Counted from the stretch's first letter, positions 1 through 6,080 are shown. The stretch is 6,080 nucleotides of DNA from Candidatus Hydrogenedentota bacterium (GCA_029554925.1 JAKPUV010001235.1:1-6080), one strand, 5' to 3'. Notes: generated by a model not told the origin, from the letters alone. A program made the numbers and translations.

Positions 1-1
1 C

Positions 2-928
2 TTCGCCGCCGCGCGGGAGTGGGCGGCGGGTTCCGGGTTCCAAGCCTTCGACACGCGCCGGGGCGGCGGGTTCCTGAAGACGCTACTGGTCCGCGACGCC
101 AAGCGGTCGGGCGAGCGCATGGTGGTGCTGATCACCGCGTCCGGCGACATGGACACCGCGCCCTTTGTGGAGGCCGCCCTCGGCGCCTTCGGCCCATGCT
201 CCGTGTGGCGGGGCACCCGCGAAGGCTCCGCCGACAACGCCCAGGCAGACACCCTGGAGTTGCTCCACGGCCCACCGCACATCACGGAGACGCTGGAAAT
301 ATCCGAATCGCCGGCACGCGGTACCAGCGACACCCCTTCCGAACACCTGTCCGGCCCACCCGCCCATGGACCGCTCCGGCTTCTGGATTTCCGCATCTCC
401 CCCATGAGCTTCTTTCAGACCAATCCGCTGGGCGCGGAGCGCCTCTATGGGCTCATCCGTGCGCGCGTGCGGCGGCTGGCCCCCGGCGTGCTTTACGACC
501 TTTACGGCGGCATGGGCAGCATCGCCCTCGCCTGCGCCGATCTGGTGCGCGAAGTGCGCTCGGTGGAGAATGTGGCCGCCGCCTCCCAGGATGGCGGTGT
601 CAACTGCGCCGTGAACGGCGTGGACAACGTGAGCTTTGTCACCGAATCCGTGCCCGACCACCTGCGACGGCTCCGTGAGGAAGACGGACTGCCACCGGAC
701 GCGCTCGTGGTCACCGACCCGCCGCGCTGCGGCATGAACCCCAAGACCATCCGCCGCCTGCTGGAGCTGGCCCCGGAGCGCCTCATGTACGTGTCGTGCA
801 ACCCCCGCGTGCTGGCCGCCGAACTGGCCCTCCTCGCGCCGGCCTACCGTGTGGTGGACGCCGAGGCGGTGGACCTCTTTCCCCACACCCCGCACGTTGA
901 AACCATCGTGGAGCTAGCCCGCGTCTAA
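2..928 (+). CDS. TrmA/RumA-family class I SAM-dependent RNA (uracil-5-)-methyltransferase, 5' truncated by window edge
   Basis: The frame is open from base 2, so the N-terminus (TRAM domain and any Fe-S cysteines) lies outside the window; 308 residues are visible. The family transfers a methyl group from SAM to C5 of a uracil in rRNA or tRNA through a covalent cysteine intermediate. Counting from the Met at 119, visible landmarks are SFFQTN (97-102), the SAM-binding motif I DLYGGMGS (127-134), the acidic ribose-binding region around VE (149-150), DPPR (200-203), the nucleophile Cys227 in YVSCNP (bases 797-799), and Glu261 in FPHTPHVE, the expected general base. All catalytic residues are present, so it should be active. 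Two oddities: motif I has Gly where DLYCG is usual, and residues 60-85 form a hydrophilic insertion before SFFQTN. The missing N-terminus prevents a choice between RlmD, RlmC and TrmA, so no symbol is given. The Met at 119 is internal, because family sequence (GGGFLKTLLVRDAKRSGE) continues upstream of it. Confidence 0.93.
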   Translation, partial: FAAAREWAAGSGFQAFDTRRGGGFLKTLLVRDAKRSGERMVVLITASGDMDTAPFVEAALGAFGPCSVWRGTREGSADNAQADTLELLHGPPHITETLEISESPARGTSDTPSEHLSGPPAHGPLRLLDFRISPMSFFQTNPLGAERLYGLIRARVRRLAPGVLYDLYGGMGSIALACADLVREVRSVENVAAASQDGGVNCAVNGVDNVSFVTESVPDHLRRLREEDGLPPDALVVTDPPRCGMNPKTIRRLLELAPERLMYVSCNPRVLAAELALLAPAYRVVDAEAVDLFPHTPHVETIVELARV

Positions 929-950
929 CCAGAAAGCCCTGTGCCCAAAT

Positions 951-957
951 GGAGAAG
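951..957 (+). promoter_or_regulatory. Shine-Dalgarno site of the esterase gene
   Basis: GGAGAAG is a purine-rich anti-16S match. The GGAG core ends 8 bases before the ATG at 963. It supports this start and lies in the only noncoding gap (34 bp) between the methyltransferase and the esterase. No convincing promoter is seen in that gap, so co-transcription is plausible. Confidence 0.75.
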
Positions 958-962
958 AAGAA

Positions 963-1988
963 ATGAAACGCATTCCGCTGTCTGTGACCCTCCTGCTGAC
1001 CGCCGCCCTGCTGCTACAGCCCCTTTCCGCCGCCCTGGACCCGCAGGAGGAGGCGATCCTCGCGGCACCCGAGCCGCCCGCCGTGCCCACGGGGTTCACG
1101 GACGAAAAGCAGCTCATGCTGGCGGCGGCGGGCGGCCTGCTGACCCTGCTGGATCTGGACGCGGAGATTCCCGTGCCGGACTCCGTGGAAATGATTCCCG
1201 ATGTCGAGTACGGACGCGTGGGCGACCGGCCCCTGCTTCTCGACGTGTATCTGCCGAAGAACCTCGACAAGCCCGCGCCCGGCCTTATGTTCATCCACGG
1301 CGGCGGCTGGAAGAACGGCGGCAAGAAGGACTACAAGTACTACTGCGTCCGCTTCGCCGCGCGCGGCTATGTGGTCGTGTCCATCTCCTACCGGCTGATC
1401 GGCGAGGCCGTCTTCCCGGCCTGCGTGCAGGACGCCAAATGCGCCGTCCGCTGGATGCGCGCCAACGCCGACAAATACAAGATTGACCCCGACCGCATCG
1501 CCGCCATCGGCGGTTCCGCGGGGGGCCATCTTTCCATGATGCTCGGCTACTCCGCCGGCGTCCCCGAACTGGAGGGGAACGGCGGCCACGCGGAGTTCAG
1601 CAGCGCGGTGAACGCCGTGGTGGACCTCTACGGCCCCGTGGACATCACCCTGCCCGAGCACCGCGGCAACCCCACCGTGCTAGGCTTCTTCGGGGGGAAG
1701 ACCTACGACGAAATCCCCGACCAGTACAAGCTGGCCTCCCCCTGGTTCCACCTCGACCCCAAAGACCCGCCCACGCTCATCCTGCACGGGACCATAGACA
1801 CCATCGTGCCCGTCTCGCAGAGCGACATCCTGAACGCCAAGCTCAAAGAGCTGGGCGTGCCCGTGACCTATGACCGGCTGGACGGCTACCCCCACACCAT
1901 GGACATCGCCAAGGAGGTCAACCTCCGCTGCCAGTGGTTCATGCTCCGCTTCCTCGAGGAGCACTTCAAGACGAAGGCGGGGAAATAG
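963..1988 (+). CDS. Secreted alpha/beta-hydrolase, BD-FAE-like esterase/lipase
   Basis: This 341-residue protein begins with a Sec signal peptide: basic MKR, a hydrophobic core at residues 4-20, and a likely cleavage site after LSA (23). There is no lipobox cysteine, so it should be periplasmic or secreted and not a lipoprotein. After a 55-residue linker comes an alpha/beta-hydrolase fold. The oxyanion-hole motif HGGGW is at 112-116 and the nucleophile Ser185 sits in GGSAGG. Asp279 (in HGTIDTIVP) and His311 (in GYPHTMD) complete the triad. DPDRIAAIGGSAGGH and the motif order match the family of polysaccharide-associated carboxylesterases (feruloyl/acetyl-xylan esterase-like, also seen in hormone-sensitive-lipase relatives). 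By inference it hydrolyses an ester, perhaps acetyl or feruloyl groups on plant or algal polysaccharide; the substrate cannot be read from sequence. The start is set by the signal peptide and a good Shine-Dalgarno. It ends 15 bp from the convergent FGE-fold gene. It has no functional link to the upstream RNA methyltransferase that I can see. Confidence 0.9.
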   Translation: MKRIPLSVTLLLTAALLLQPLSAALDPQEEAILAAPEPPAVPTGFTDEKQLMLAAAGGLLTLLDLDAEIPVPDSVEMIPDVEYGRVGDRPLLLDVYLPKNLDKPAPGLMFIHGGGWKNGGKKDYKYYCVRFAARGYVVVSISYRLIGEAVFPACVQDAKCAVRWMRANADKYKIDPDRIAAIGGSAGGHLSMMLGYSAGVPELEGNGGHAEFSSAVNAVVDLYGPVDITLPEHRGNPTVLGFFGGKTYDEIPDQYKLASPWFHLDPKDPPTLILHGTIDTIVPVSQSDILNAKLKELGVPVTYDRLDGYPHTMDIAKEVNLRCQWFMLRFLEEHFKTKAGK

Positions 1989-2003
1989 ACGCAGGGAAGA
2001 AAG
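1989..2003. other. 15-bp convergent intergenic gap without a visible terminator
   Basis: The TAG of the esterase (1986-1988) and the TGA of the FGE-fold gene (complement of 2004-2006) face each other across only 15 bases. I see no inverted repeat with a T-tract here or in the adjacent gene ends. Termination may be Rho-dependent, or transcripts may overlap at their 3' ends. Confidence 0.7.
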
Positions 2004-3050
2004 TCACGGATCTCGTACCAGTCGGATGCCGACATCGTCGGGAAGGGTGAGTTCGCCGGGGGAATAGAGGCCCCGCGCGGCGCAACGGCACTGCGACCCC
2101 AAGCTCTTCCAACTTCCGCCCCGGTACACCTGGGCACCGTCGCGCAGGGGAACGCACCATTCGGCGGCGTTGCCGTGCATGTCGAGGAGTCCCCAGGGAT
2201 TTTCCGTGCGGGTGCCCGTCTCCCGGGGGCCTTCCGGACTGTTTTCCACGTACCATGCATGGTCTGCAAGCGCGGCCGCGGCGAATCCAAAGGACCACGG
2301 GGTGCGGGTGTCCGCGCGGCAGGCGTGTTCCCACTCGTCCTCGCGCGGCAGCCGGTATTTCCCCCCTGTCACTCCGGAGAGTTTCCGGGCGTATTCTTCG
2401 GCGCGCTCGTAGGTCAGACCCGTTGCGGGGTGGTGGAGACGGTCCTCCGGAACCTTCTCGGTGTCTTCAGGGAAGACACGGAGATACTGCTCCCATGTCA
2501 CCTCGGTCCGGCCCATCCAAAAACCCCGTGAGAAAGAGAGCGGCCTGAGGACCTCGTCCGGCTGGCGCCCCGTCTCGTCATCGGGACTGCCCATCACGGC
2601 CCCCTCCAGGGGCACGGGAATCCAAACAAACGGAATGCCGTCGAAATCATGGACAACGCCGGGGGCGCGCCGGGAATCGGCACTCCACCACGGCCCCCTG
2701 GGCATCGCGCGGCCGGGGTTGAGCGTGTTTAGCAGGGGCAGCGCGATGATATAGATCACCAGGAGCGCGATTCCCGCGCCGCCCACGGCGCGCTGCTGTC
2801 CCTGGCTGAAGTGGCGTGCCTCCCACATGAAGAAATGCGCAAAGGCGCCGAGGGCGAACCCCACAAGGGCCCAGGAAATGAACGCGGGAAAGGGGGACAG
2901 AAACGCGAGAAGACGGTCAACCGTGGCCAGCACCGAGAGGACGTAGTGCCCCGCATTGTCAATACCCGCCGTGTAAATGGTCAGAACACCGGCCAGCACG
3001 AGGAGTCCCCCGGTGACCAGCAGATGGGCCATAAGGCGCGAGGAGTTCAT
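2004..3050 (-). CDS. Membrane protein with C-terminal FGE/SUMF1-fold (FGE-sulfatase) domain, probably non-catalytic
   Basis: This 348-residue protein has hydrophobic segments at about 8-28, 53-75 and 91-111, with a weaker one near 36-50, giving three or four membrane passes. Charges flanking them do not settle which side the C-terminus faces. Residues 130-348 form an FGE-sulfatase (C-type-lectin-like) domain. Its landmarks are FVWIPVP (141-147), FWMGRTEVTWEQY (177-189), YRLPREDEWEHA (232-243), ENPWGLLDMHGNAAEW (283-298), YRGGSW (309-314), CRCAAR (321-326) and a terminal GIRL. True formylglycine-generating enzymes have two catalytic cysteines in CxxxxC spacing just before the CAAR-like motif. 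Here the only nearby cysteines are 321 and 323, and the expected positions are Ser/Gln-type. Hence a scaffold, ligand-binding or sensory role is more likely than sulfatase maturation. The domain is also compact for the family. The ATG overlaps the kinase stop codon (ATGA), and a G-rich stretch 7 bases upstream may serve as ribosome binding site. It is the last gene of the phosphatase-kinase operon, suggesting it is a partner or substrate of the kinase. Confidence 0.88.
   Translation of the reverse strand: MNSSRLMAHLLVTGGLLVLAGVLTIYTAGIDNAGHYVLSVLATVDRLLAFLSPFPAFISWALVGFALGAFAHFFMWEARHFSQGQQRAVGGAGIALLVIYIIALPLLNTLNPGRAMPRGPWWSADSRRAPGVVHDFDGIPFVWIPVPLEGAVMGSPDDETGRQPDEVLRPLSFSRGFWMGRTEVTWEQYLRVFPEDTEKVPEDRLHHPATGLTYERAEEYARKLSGVTGGKYRLPREDEWEHACRADTRTPWSFGFAAAALADHAWYVENSPEGPRETGTRTENPWGLLDMHGNAAEWCVPLRDGAQVYRGGSWKSLGSQCRCAARGLYSPGELTLPDDVGIRLVRDP
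3047..3050 (-). promoter_or_regulatory. ATGA stop/start overlap, kinase to FGE-fold gene
   Basis: On the minus strand the kinase TGA and the FGE-fold ATG share four bases (ATGA). This arrangement usually couples translation of the two genes by termination-reinitiation, consistent with fixed stoichiometry of the products. Confidence 0.85.
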
Positions 3051-5593
3051 CCGCCGTCCCCCCCGCCGTCATCGGAGCGGTTCAGGCGGATCACGGAAAT
3101 CAGATACATGCCCCCCACGATGACCGTGTTGGCGAGCAGCATCATGAGCACGAGATAGGCGAGAACCCTGTCGCCCCGGAGGACCTCATCGCCGCGCGGC
3201 CAGGGCACGATCATGAGGTTTCGTGCGGGCTCCACCGCGGCCACCGTGAGCCGATAAATCCCCATGACGGCGGCCACGGCCAGTCCTGACCGGAGCGTCC
3301 TGCCGAGGGCGCGCCAGCCGGGCCGGGCGACCTCAAAATGAACGGGGATGACAAGGCGCCCGCCGTTCGTCTCGGCGACGATCCGGGCCTCCTGCAGGGA
3401 TCCCGGCTCCAGGCCCTGCCCCGAGAGGTGCACGACTGCGGTGACCCCGTTGCCCTCGATGTCCACATCGGCCATGGCAAACCCGGGGGAGACCGTCTCC
3501 AGGGTGACGGTTCCGGAAAGGTGGCCGCGGCCGCCGTTGAAGATGGTCACCCGGACCATCTTCGCGTCCTCCCGGGTAAGGCGGCCGCCATCCAGCTCCT
3601 CGGCGTCGGCCAGCACCACGGGCCCGCCCAGATCGGGGTTGAGCAGCTTCAGCACCGCCTCCAGTTTTCGGCTCCATGAGGACACAGGGTCGGCGATGAC
3701 CTCATCGAAGGGCGCGGGGTCCTTCATGCGCCCCGTCTCCACGAGCCAGGCGCGCATCCACCCGCGGGAAAGCAGTCCTGCGCCCTCCTCCATGCTCTGG
3801 GGGGTGCGGGCGATGGCCGCCGCGAGCTCCGCCGGGGTGGATGCGGTGCCCACGCCGATGCGGATGGGGGTCGCCGGTTCGAAATGGCAACAGACCCTGA
3901 ACACCGCCAGATCGGCGTCCGCCCGGCTGTGCTCGCGGGCGCAGCGTTCCAGGAAGGCCACATCCTCCCCCCTCTCGGGAAAGGCCGCGCGCATCCATTC
4001 GGCGAGGCGGCCGCTGAAGAGATGGCTGACCAGCCGTCCCGTCTGGGCGGCGTTTCCCTGCACGAGGCGGGGAATCTCCTCCGGAGATTTGACGCGGGCG
4101 GGACCGAAGGCCAGCGGCCGAACGGGGTCCAGAACGTGCATGAGCGCGAAGAGGGCGACGTCGTGGTCCTTCACCCGCACCCGGATGTCGCGAATGCGCT
4201 GCGCGAGGGCGTCGGTCGCCGCGGGATCGCCCCCGAGGGCCTTCACCCAAATCTCCACGCAGCCGGCGCGGAAGAGGCGCACCAGCTCGTCCCGGTTGGC
4301 GAGGAAGGGGGCGGCCAGCATGTCCACGAGCTGCTGGATGTTCACCGCCTGGCTGTCGCCGAATTCCAGGGGCAGCGTGGGGTCAAGGAGGTACTTGAGC
4401 TTGAAGGCCCCCGTCTCCAGATGGTCGGCGTATTTCTCCTCAATGCGGGCGACCTCGCGCCCGAGACTGGTGTCGAAGAGCATGACCCACTGGGAGACGA
4501 AGCCGCGCAGCATGTCCCGCTTCACGTCGAAGTCGCCCAGGCGGCGGGCCATCTCCCTCGGCGTGGTGATTTCGGGCAGGCTGCGGTAGGGAATGCGCCG
4601 GCCGGCGGCCACCTCCTCGCGGTCGGGGATTCCCTCGTCGGTGAAGACCGGCTCGCCCCTGACCCAGGCACGCACCTGGGCGTAGCCCCAGCGGGATTCG
4701 GGATGGACGCGCAGGAGCCCGTTGATGAGCCGGGTGAATCCGGGGGACATCCCCTCCGGGCGGGGAACCCGTCCCCTGAAATGGGCCCCGAGCACGGCGG
4801 TGCGGTCCATGCCGTGGAAGGGCGACCGCCCTGTGAGCAGGTGCAGCAGCGTGACGCCGAGGGCGTAGTAATCGGTCTTGGGCCCCACCTCCTTACCGTC
4901 TAGCAGTTCCGGAGCGGCGTAGTCCAGCGTGAAGAAGTGCGCGCTGGCCGTCTTGTGGACGCGCTCGCCCGGCTCCAGCATGGAGCTCACCCCGAAGTCG
5001 CCGATGACGATGTCGGTCCTCTCCGCGTCCAGAAAGAACAGGTTGGTCGGCTTGATGTCGCGGTGGACGATCCCGTGCTGGTGCAGATGGTGCAGCCCGC
5101 GCACCACGGCGCGGCAGACCCGCGCCAGGGCCTCCTCGTCAAAGGGCATGAACTCCGCCAGACTCCCCCCGGCGCAATAGTCCATGACCTCGTAGGCGCG
5201 CCCGCCCCACGCGCCCCATCCGCGGATCGCCACCACGTCCCGGTGGCGGATGGACAGCAGCAGCTCGACAACGGCCTGTTTGGGGGCCATTTTGTCGTGG
5301 TAATGCTTGAGGGCGACATCCCCGCCGCTTTCCAGGTCGGTGCAGCGGTAGACCACGGCCTCGCCCGAGGCGTCGCCGATGGGCCCCTCCTCCACCCGGT
5401 ATCTCCCGTCCACGGTCTCTCCGGGGGAAAGTGTTCCCGCCGGCGCCTGACGCGGGGATTCGCCCGGGGCGGCCTCCTCAAACCGCGCGGTCGCGCGGGG
5501 CTCGTCGAAGCGCTCGGTGGCCCGCTCCTCGGGGAAACGCTCGGTAAACCGGGGTTCCTCCCCTTTTCCGTTCTTTTCCACGCCGTCGGTCAC
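3047..5593 (-). CDS. Membrane-anchored Hanks-type serine/threonine protein kinase with repeat and Ig-like regions
   Basis: This 848-residue kinase starts at GTG in a GTGA overlap with the phosphatase stop. Residues 15-41 are three 9-residue T-x-R-F repeats. The kinase domain spans about 64-312: a degenerate glycine loop (GPIGDASGEAVVYR, 70-83), Lys96 (VALK), a probable helix-C Glu110, HRDIKPTN (177-184, catalytic Asp179), DFG (199-201), APE (227-229), DYYALGV (241-247) and Arg301. All catalytic residues are present, so activity is expected; Thr215, Ser217 and Thr222 lie in the activation segment. Residues about 334-660 hold four degenerate repeats of 80-85 residues marked by G-x4-W. Residues about 676-756 (IFNGGRGHLSG to TNGGRLVIPVHFEV) look like an Ig-like beta-sandwich. 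Hydrophobic segments at about 768-787 and 809-835 anchor the C-terminus, with a short external loop, so kinase, repeats and Ig-like domain should all be cytoplasmic. This differs from the PknB plan, which has an extracellular PASTA sensor. Substrates are unknown; the adjacent PP2C probably reverses its action. Confidence 0.94.
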   Translation of the reverse strand: MTDGVEKNGKGEEPRFTERFPEERATERFDEPRATARFEEAAPGESPRQAPAGTLSPGETVDGRYRVEEGPIGDASGEAVVYRCTDLESGGDVALKHYHDKMAPKQAVVELLLSIRHRDVVAIRGWGAWGGRAYEVMDYCAGGSLAEFMPFDEEALARVCRAVVRGLHHLHQHGIVHRDIKPTNLFFLDAERTDIVIGDFGVSSMLEPGERVHKTASAHFFTLDYAAPELLDGKEVGPKTDYYALGVTLLHLLTGRSPFHGMDRTAVLGAHFRGRVPRPEGMSPGFTRLINGLLRVHPESRWGYAQVRAWVRGEPVFTDEGIPDREEVAAGRRIPYRSLPEITTPREMARRLGDFDVKRDMLRGFVSQWVMLFDTSLGREVARIEEKYADHLETGAFKLKYLLDPTLPLEFGDSQAVNIQQLVDMLAAPFLANRDELVRLFRAGCVEIWVKALGGDPAATDALAQRIRDIRVRVKDHDVALFALMHVLDPVRPLAFGPARVKSPEEIPRLVQGNAAQTGRLVSHLFSGRLAEWMRAAFPERGEDVAFLERCAREHSRADADLAVFRVCCHFEPATPIRIGVGTASTPAELAAAIARTPQSMEEGAGLLSRGWMRAWLVETGRMKDPAPFDEVIADPVSSWSRKLEAVLKLLNPDLGGPVVLADAEELDGGRLTREDAKMVRVTIFNGGRGHLSGTVTLETVSPGFAMADVDIEGNGVTAVVHLSGQGLEPGSLQEARIVAETNGGRLVIPVHFEVARPGWRALGRTLRSGLAVAAVMGIYRLTVAAVEPARNLMIVPWPRGDEVLRGDRVLAYLVLMMLLANTVIVGGMYLISVIRLNRSDDGGGDGG
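3614..4594 (-). repeat. Fourfold degenerate ~82-residue protein repeat inside the kinase gene (G-x4-W signature)
   Basis: By hand alignment, kinase residues about 334-660 contain four copies. The G-x4-W core falls at Gly364/Trp369, Gly444/Trp449, Gly528/Trp533 and Gly611/Trp616, so the tryptophans are 80, 84 and 83 residues apart. A [ST]-P-x-E-[LIM] element precedes copies 1, 3 and 4 (Pro345, Pro504, Pro587), with NIQQL at the equivalent place in copy 2. A [LF]-x-P turn follows each copy (Pro405, Pro490, Pro573, Pro653). Predicted helical character is high. The repeats are diverged at DNA level. They are probably a helical scaffold for protein-protein contact; I cannot name the family. Confidence 0.7.
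5471..5551 (-). repeat. Three 27-nt in-frame repeats encoding R-x-T-x-R-F-x-E-x at the kinase N-terminus
   Basis: Kinase residues 15-41 read as three exact 9-residue units: RFTERFPEE, RATERFDEP and RATARFEEA. Thr17, Thr26 and Thr35 each have Arg at +2 and Phe at +3. The surrounding 60 residues are charged and Pro/Gly-rich, so probably disordered. Regular threonines with a fixed +3 residue resemble FHA-domain docking motifs; that function is inferred. Confidence 0.8.
5590..5593 (-). promoter_or_regulatory. GTGA stop/start overlap, phosphatase to kinase
   Basis: The minus-strand GTG start of the kinase overlaps the PP2C TGA by four bases. The only upstream Shine-Dalgarno-like sequence is weak (GGA within ACATGGAACC), so kinase translation probably depends on ribosomes finishing the phosphatase. 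A second GTG at kinase codon 5 is an alternative start. Confidence 0.75.
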
Positions 5594-6080
5594 GGTTCCA
5601 TGTCCGGTTCGGGTTCGCCGCCGGAGTACTCGATGAGGACGATCGAGATGTTGTCCGGGCCGCCGCCGTCCAGCGCGAGGTTCTTCAGGCGGTTGGCCCG
5701 CTCCAGAAGGGGGGCTTTATCCGCCAGGACCCGCTCCGTGTCTTCCATGGAGACCACGTCGTGCAGGCCGTCGGAGCTGACCAGCAGGATGTCGCCGGAC
5801 CGGGCGGTCTGGGGCTCGGAGATGTGCAGCGTGAAGGACGCCGTCCCGATGCCGTTGGTGACCAGATGGCGCATCTTGCTGGAGGACGCCTGCGCGGGGG
5901 TCAGCTGCCCCTCGCGGACGGCCATGCCCACCACCGTGTCGTCCTCCGTGAGCTGGCGCAGCGCTCCCCTGCGGAACCGGCACACCCGGCTGTCCCCCGC
6001 GTGGTACACCACGTACTCCGCCCCCAGCAGGCACACCCCCGCGATCACGCACCCCATGCCGGCATGCTCGGGCTTCGCCT
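5590..6080 (-). CDS. PP2C-type (PPM family) serine/threonine protein phosphatase, 5' truncated by window edge
   Basis: The last 162 residues are visible; the frame stays open to the window edge, so about 80-100 N-terminal residues, including the first metal-binding motif, are missing. The Met at 6057 is internal: it sits in AGMGCVIAGV, the PP2C strand motif usually written GMGTT. Counting from that Met, landmarks are GDSR (21-24, bases 5986-5997), LTEDDTVV (36-43, equivalent to LT-x-DHS), the metal ligand Asp96 in SSDGLHD, and GGPDNISIV (132-140) with metal ligand Asp135. All metal and phosphate motifs in the visible part are intact. It should be a soluble, Mn/Mg-dependent phosphatase that removes phosphates from Ser/Thr placed by the adjacent kinase, as in PrpC/PrkC and PstP/PknB pairs. 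It ends with a short acidic tail (GGEPEPDMEP). Confidence 0.95.
   Translation of the reverse strand, partial: AKPEHAGMGCVIAGVCLLGAEYVVYHAGDSRVCRFRRGALRQLTEDDTVVGMAVREGQLTPAQASSSKMRHLVTNGIGTASFTLHISEPQTARSGDILLVSSDGLHDVVSMEDTERVLADKAPLLERANRLKNLALDGGGPDNISIVLIEYSGGEPEPDMEP

Noticed and set aside
83..895. 270-residue minus-strand open frame opposite the RNA methyltransferase
   Set aside because: It is antisense to a gene with complete family motifs; its His/Gly/Ala-rich translation matches nothing I recognise and is typical of GC-rich shadow frames.
1014..1661. 215-residue minus-strand open frame opposite the esterase
   Set aside because: The plus strand here encodes the signal peptide, HGGGW and Ser185 motifs of a clear hydrolase, so the reverse frame is a shadow.
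2004..2130. Diversity-generating retroelement variable region in the FGE/lectin-type C-terminus
   Set aside because: This fold is a common DGR target, but the codons show no run of AAC/AAY-type variable sites, and no template repeat or reverse transcriptase is in the window.
2004..3050. A true sulfatase-activating formylglycine-generating enzyme
   Set aside because: The catalytic cysteine pair is absent, no sulfatase gene is in the window, and the neighbours are a kinase and a phosphatase.
3348..4589. 413-residue plus-strand open frame antisense to the kinase
   Set aside because: Translation is Ser/Arg/Thr-rich with no domain, and the opposite strand carries the repeats and Ig-like region in frame with the kinase. 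It is a by-product of GC-rich codon use.
3884..4903. 339-residue plus-strand open frame antisense to the kinase
   Set aside because: It has no recognisable motif or ribosome binding site and overlaps both the kinase and another shadow frame.

Overview
This is a GC-rich, almost fully coding bacterial window with no RNA genes, mobile elements or CRISPR. The codon use (G/C at third positions), the gene types and the architecture suggest a large-genome environmental bacterium that uses Hanks-type signalling, such as Planctomycetes/PVC, Hydrogenedentes-like or similar lineages. The sequence alone does not fix the phylum.

Layout: two + strand genes face three - strand genes and converge at about 1989-2003. 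On the + strand (1-1988) lie the 3' part of a TrmA/RumA-type RNA (uracil-5-)-methyltransferase and, 34 bp downstream, a secreted alpha/beta-hydrolase (BD-FAE-like esterase) with a complete catalytic triad. On the - strand, reading from 6080 down to 2004, are the C-terminal two thirds of a PP2C-type Ser/Thr phosphatase, an 848-residue membrane-anchored Ser/Thr kinase, and a multi-pass membrane protein ending in a formylglycine-generating-enzyme (FGE/SUMF1)-fold domain. These three genes are joined by 4-bp stop/start overlaps (GTGA, then ATGA), so they form a tightly coupled operon.

The phosphatase and kinase form a classical reversible Ser/Thr phosphorylation pair. The FGE-fold protein lacks the paired cysteines of true FGE and is most likely a binding or sensory partner, not a sulfatase-activating enzyme.

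The most interesting content is inside the kinase. Its N-terminus has three exact-period 9-residue repeats, each with a T-x-R-F core, which look like phosphothreonine docking sites. Between the kinase domain and the membrane anchor is a fourfold degenerate repeat of about 82 residues marked by a G-x4-W signature, followed by an Ig-like beta domain. The kinase/phosphatase/FGE-fold module is the best candidate here for an undercharacterised signalling system.
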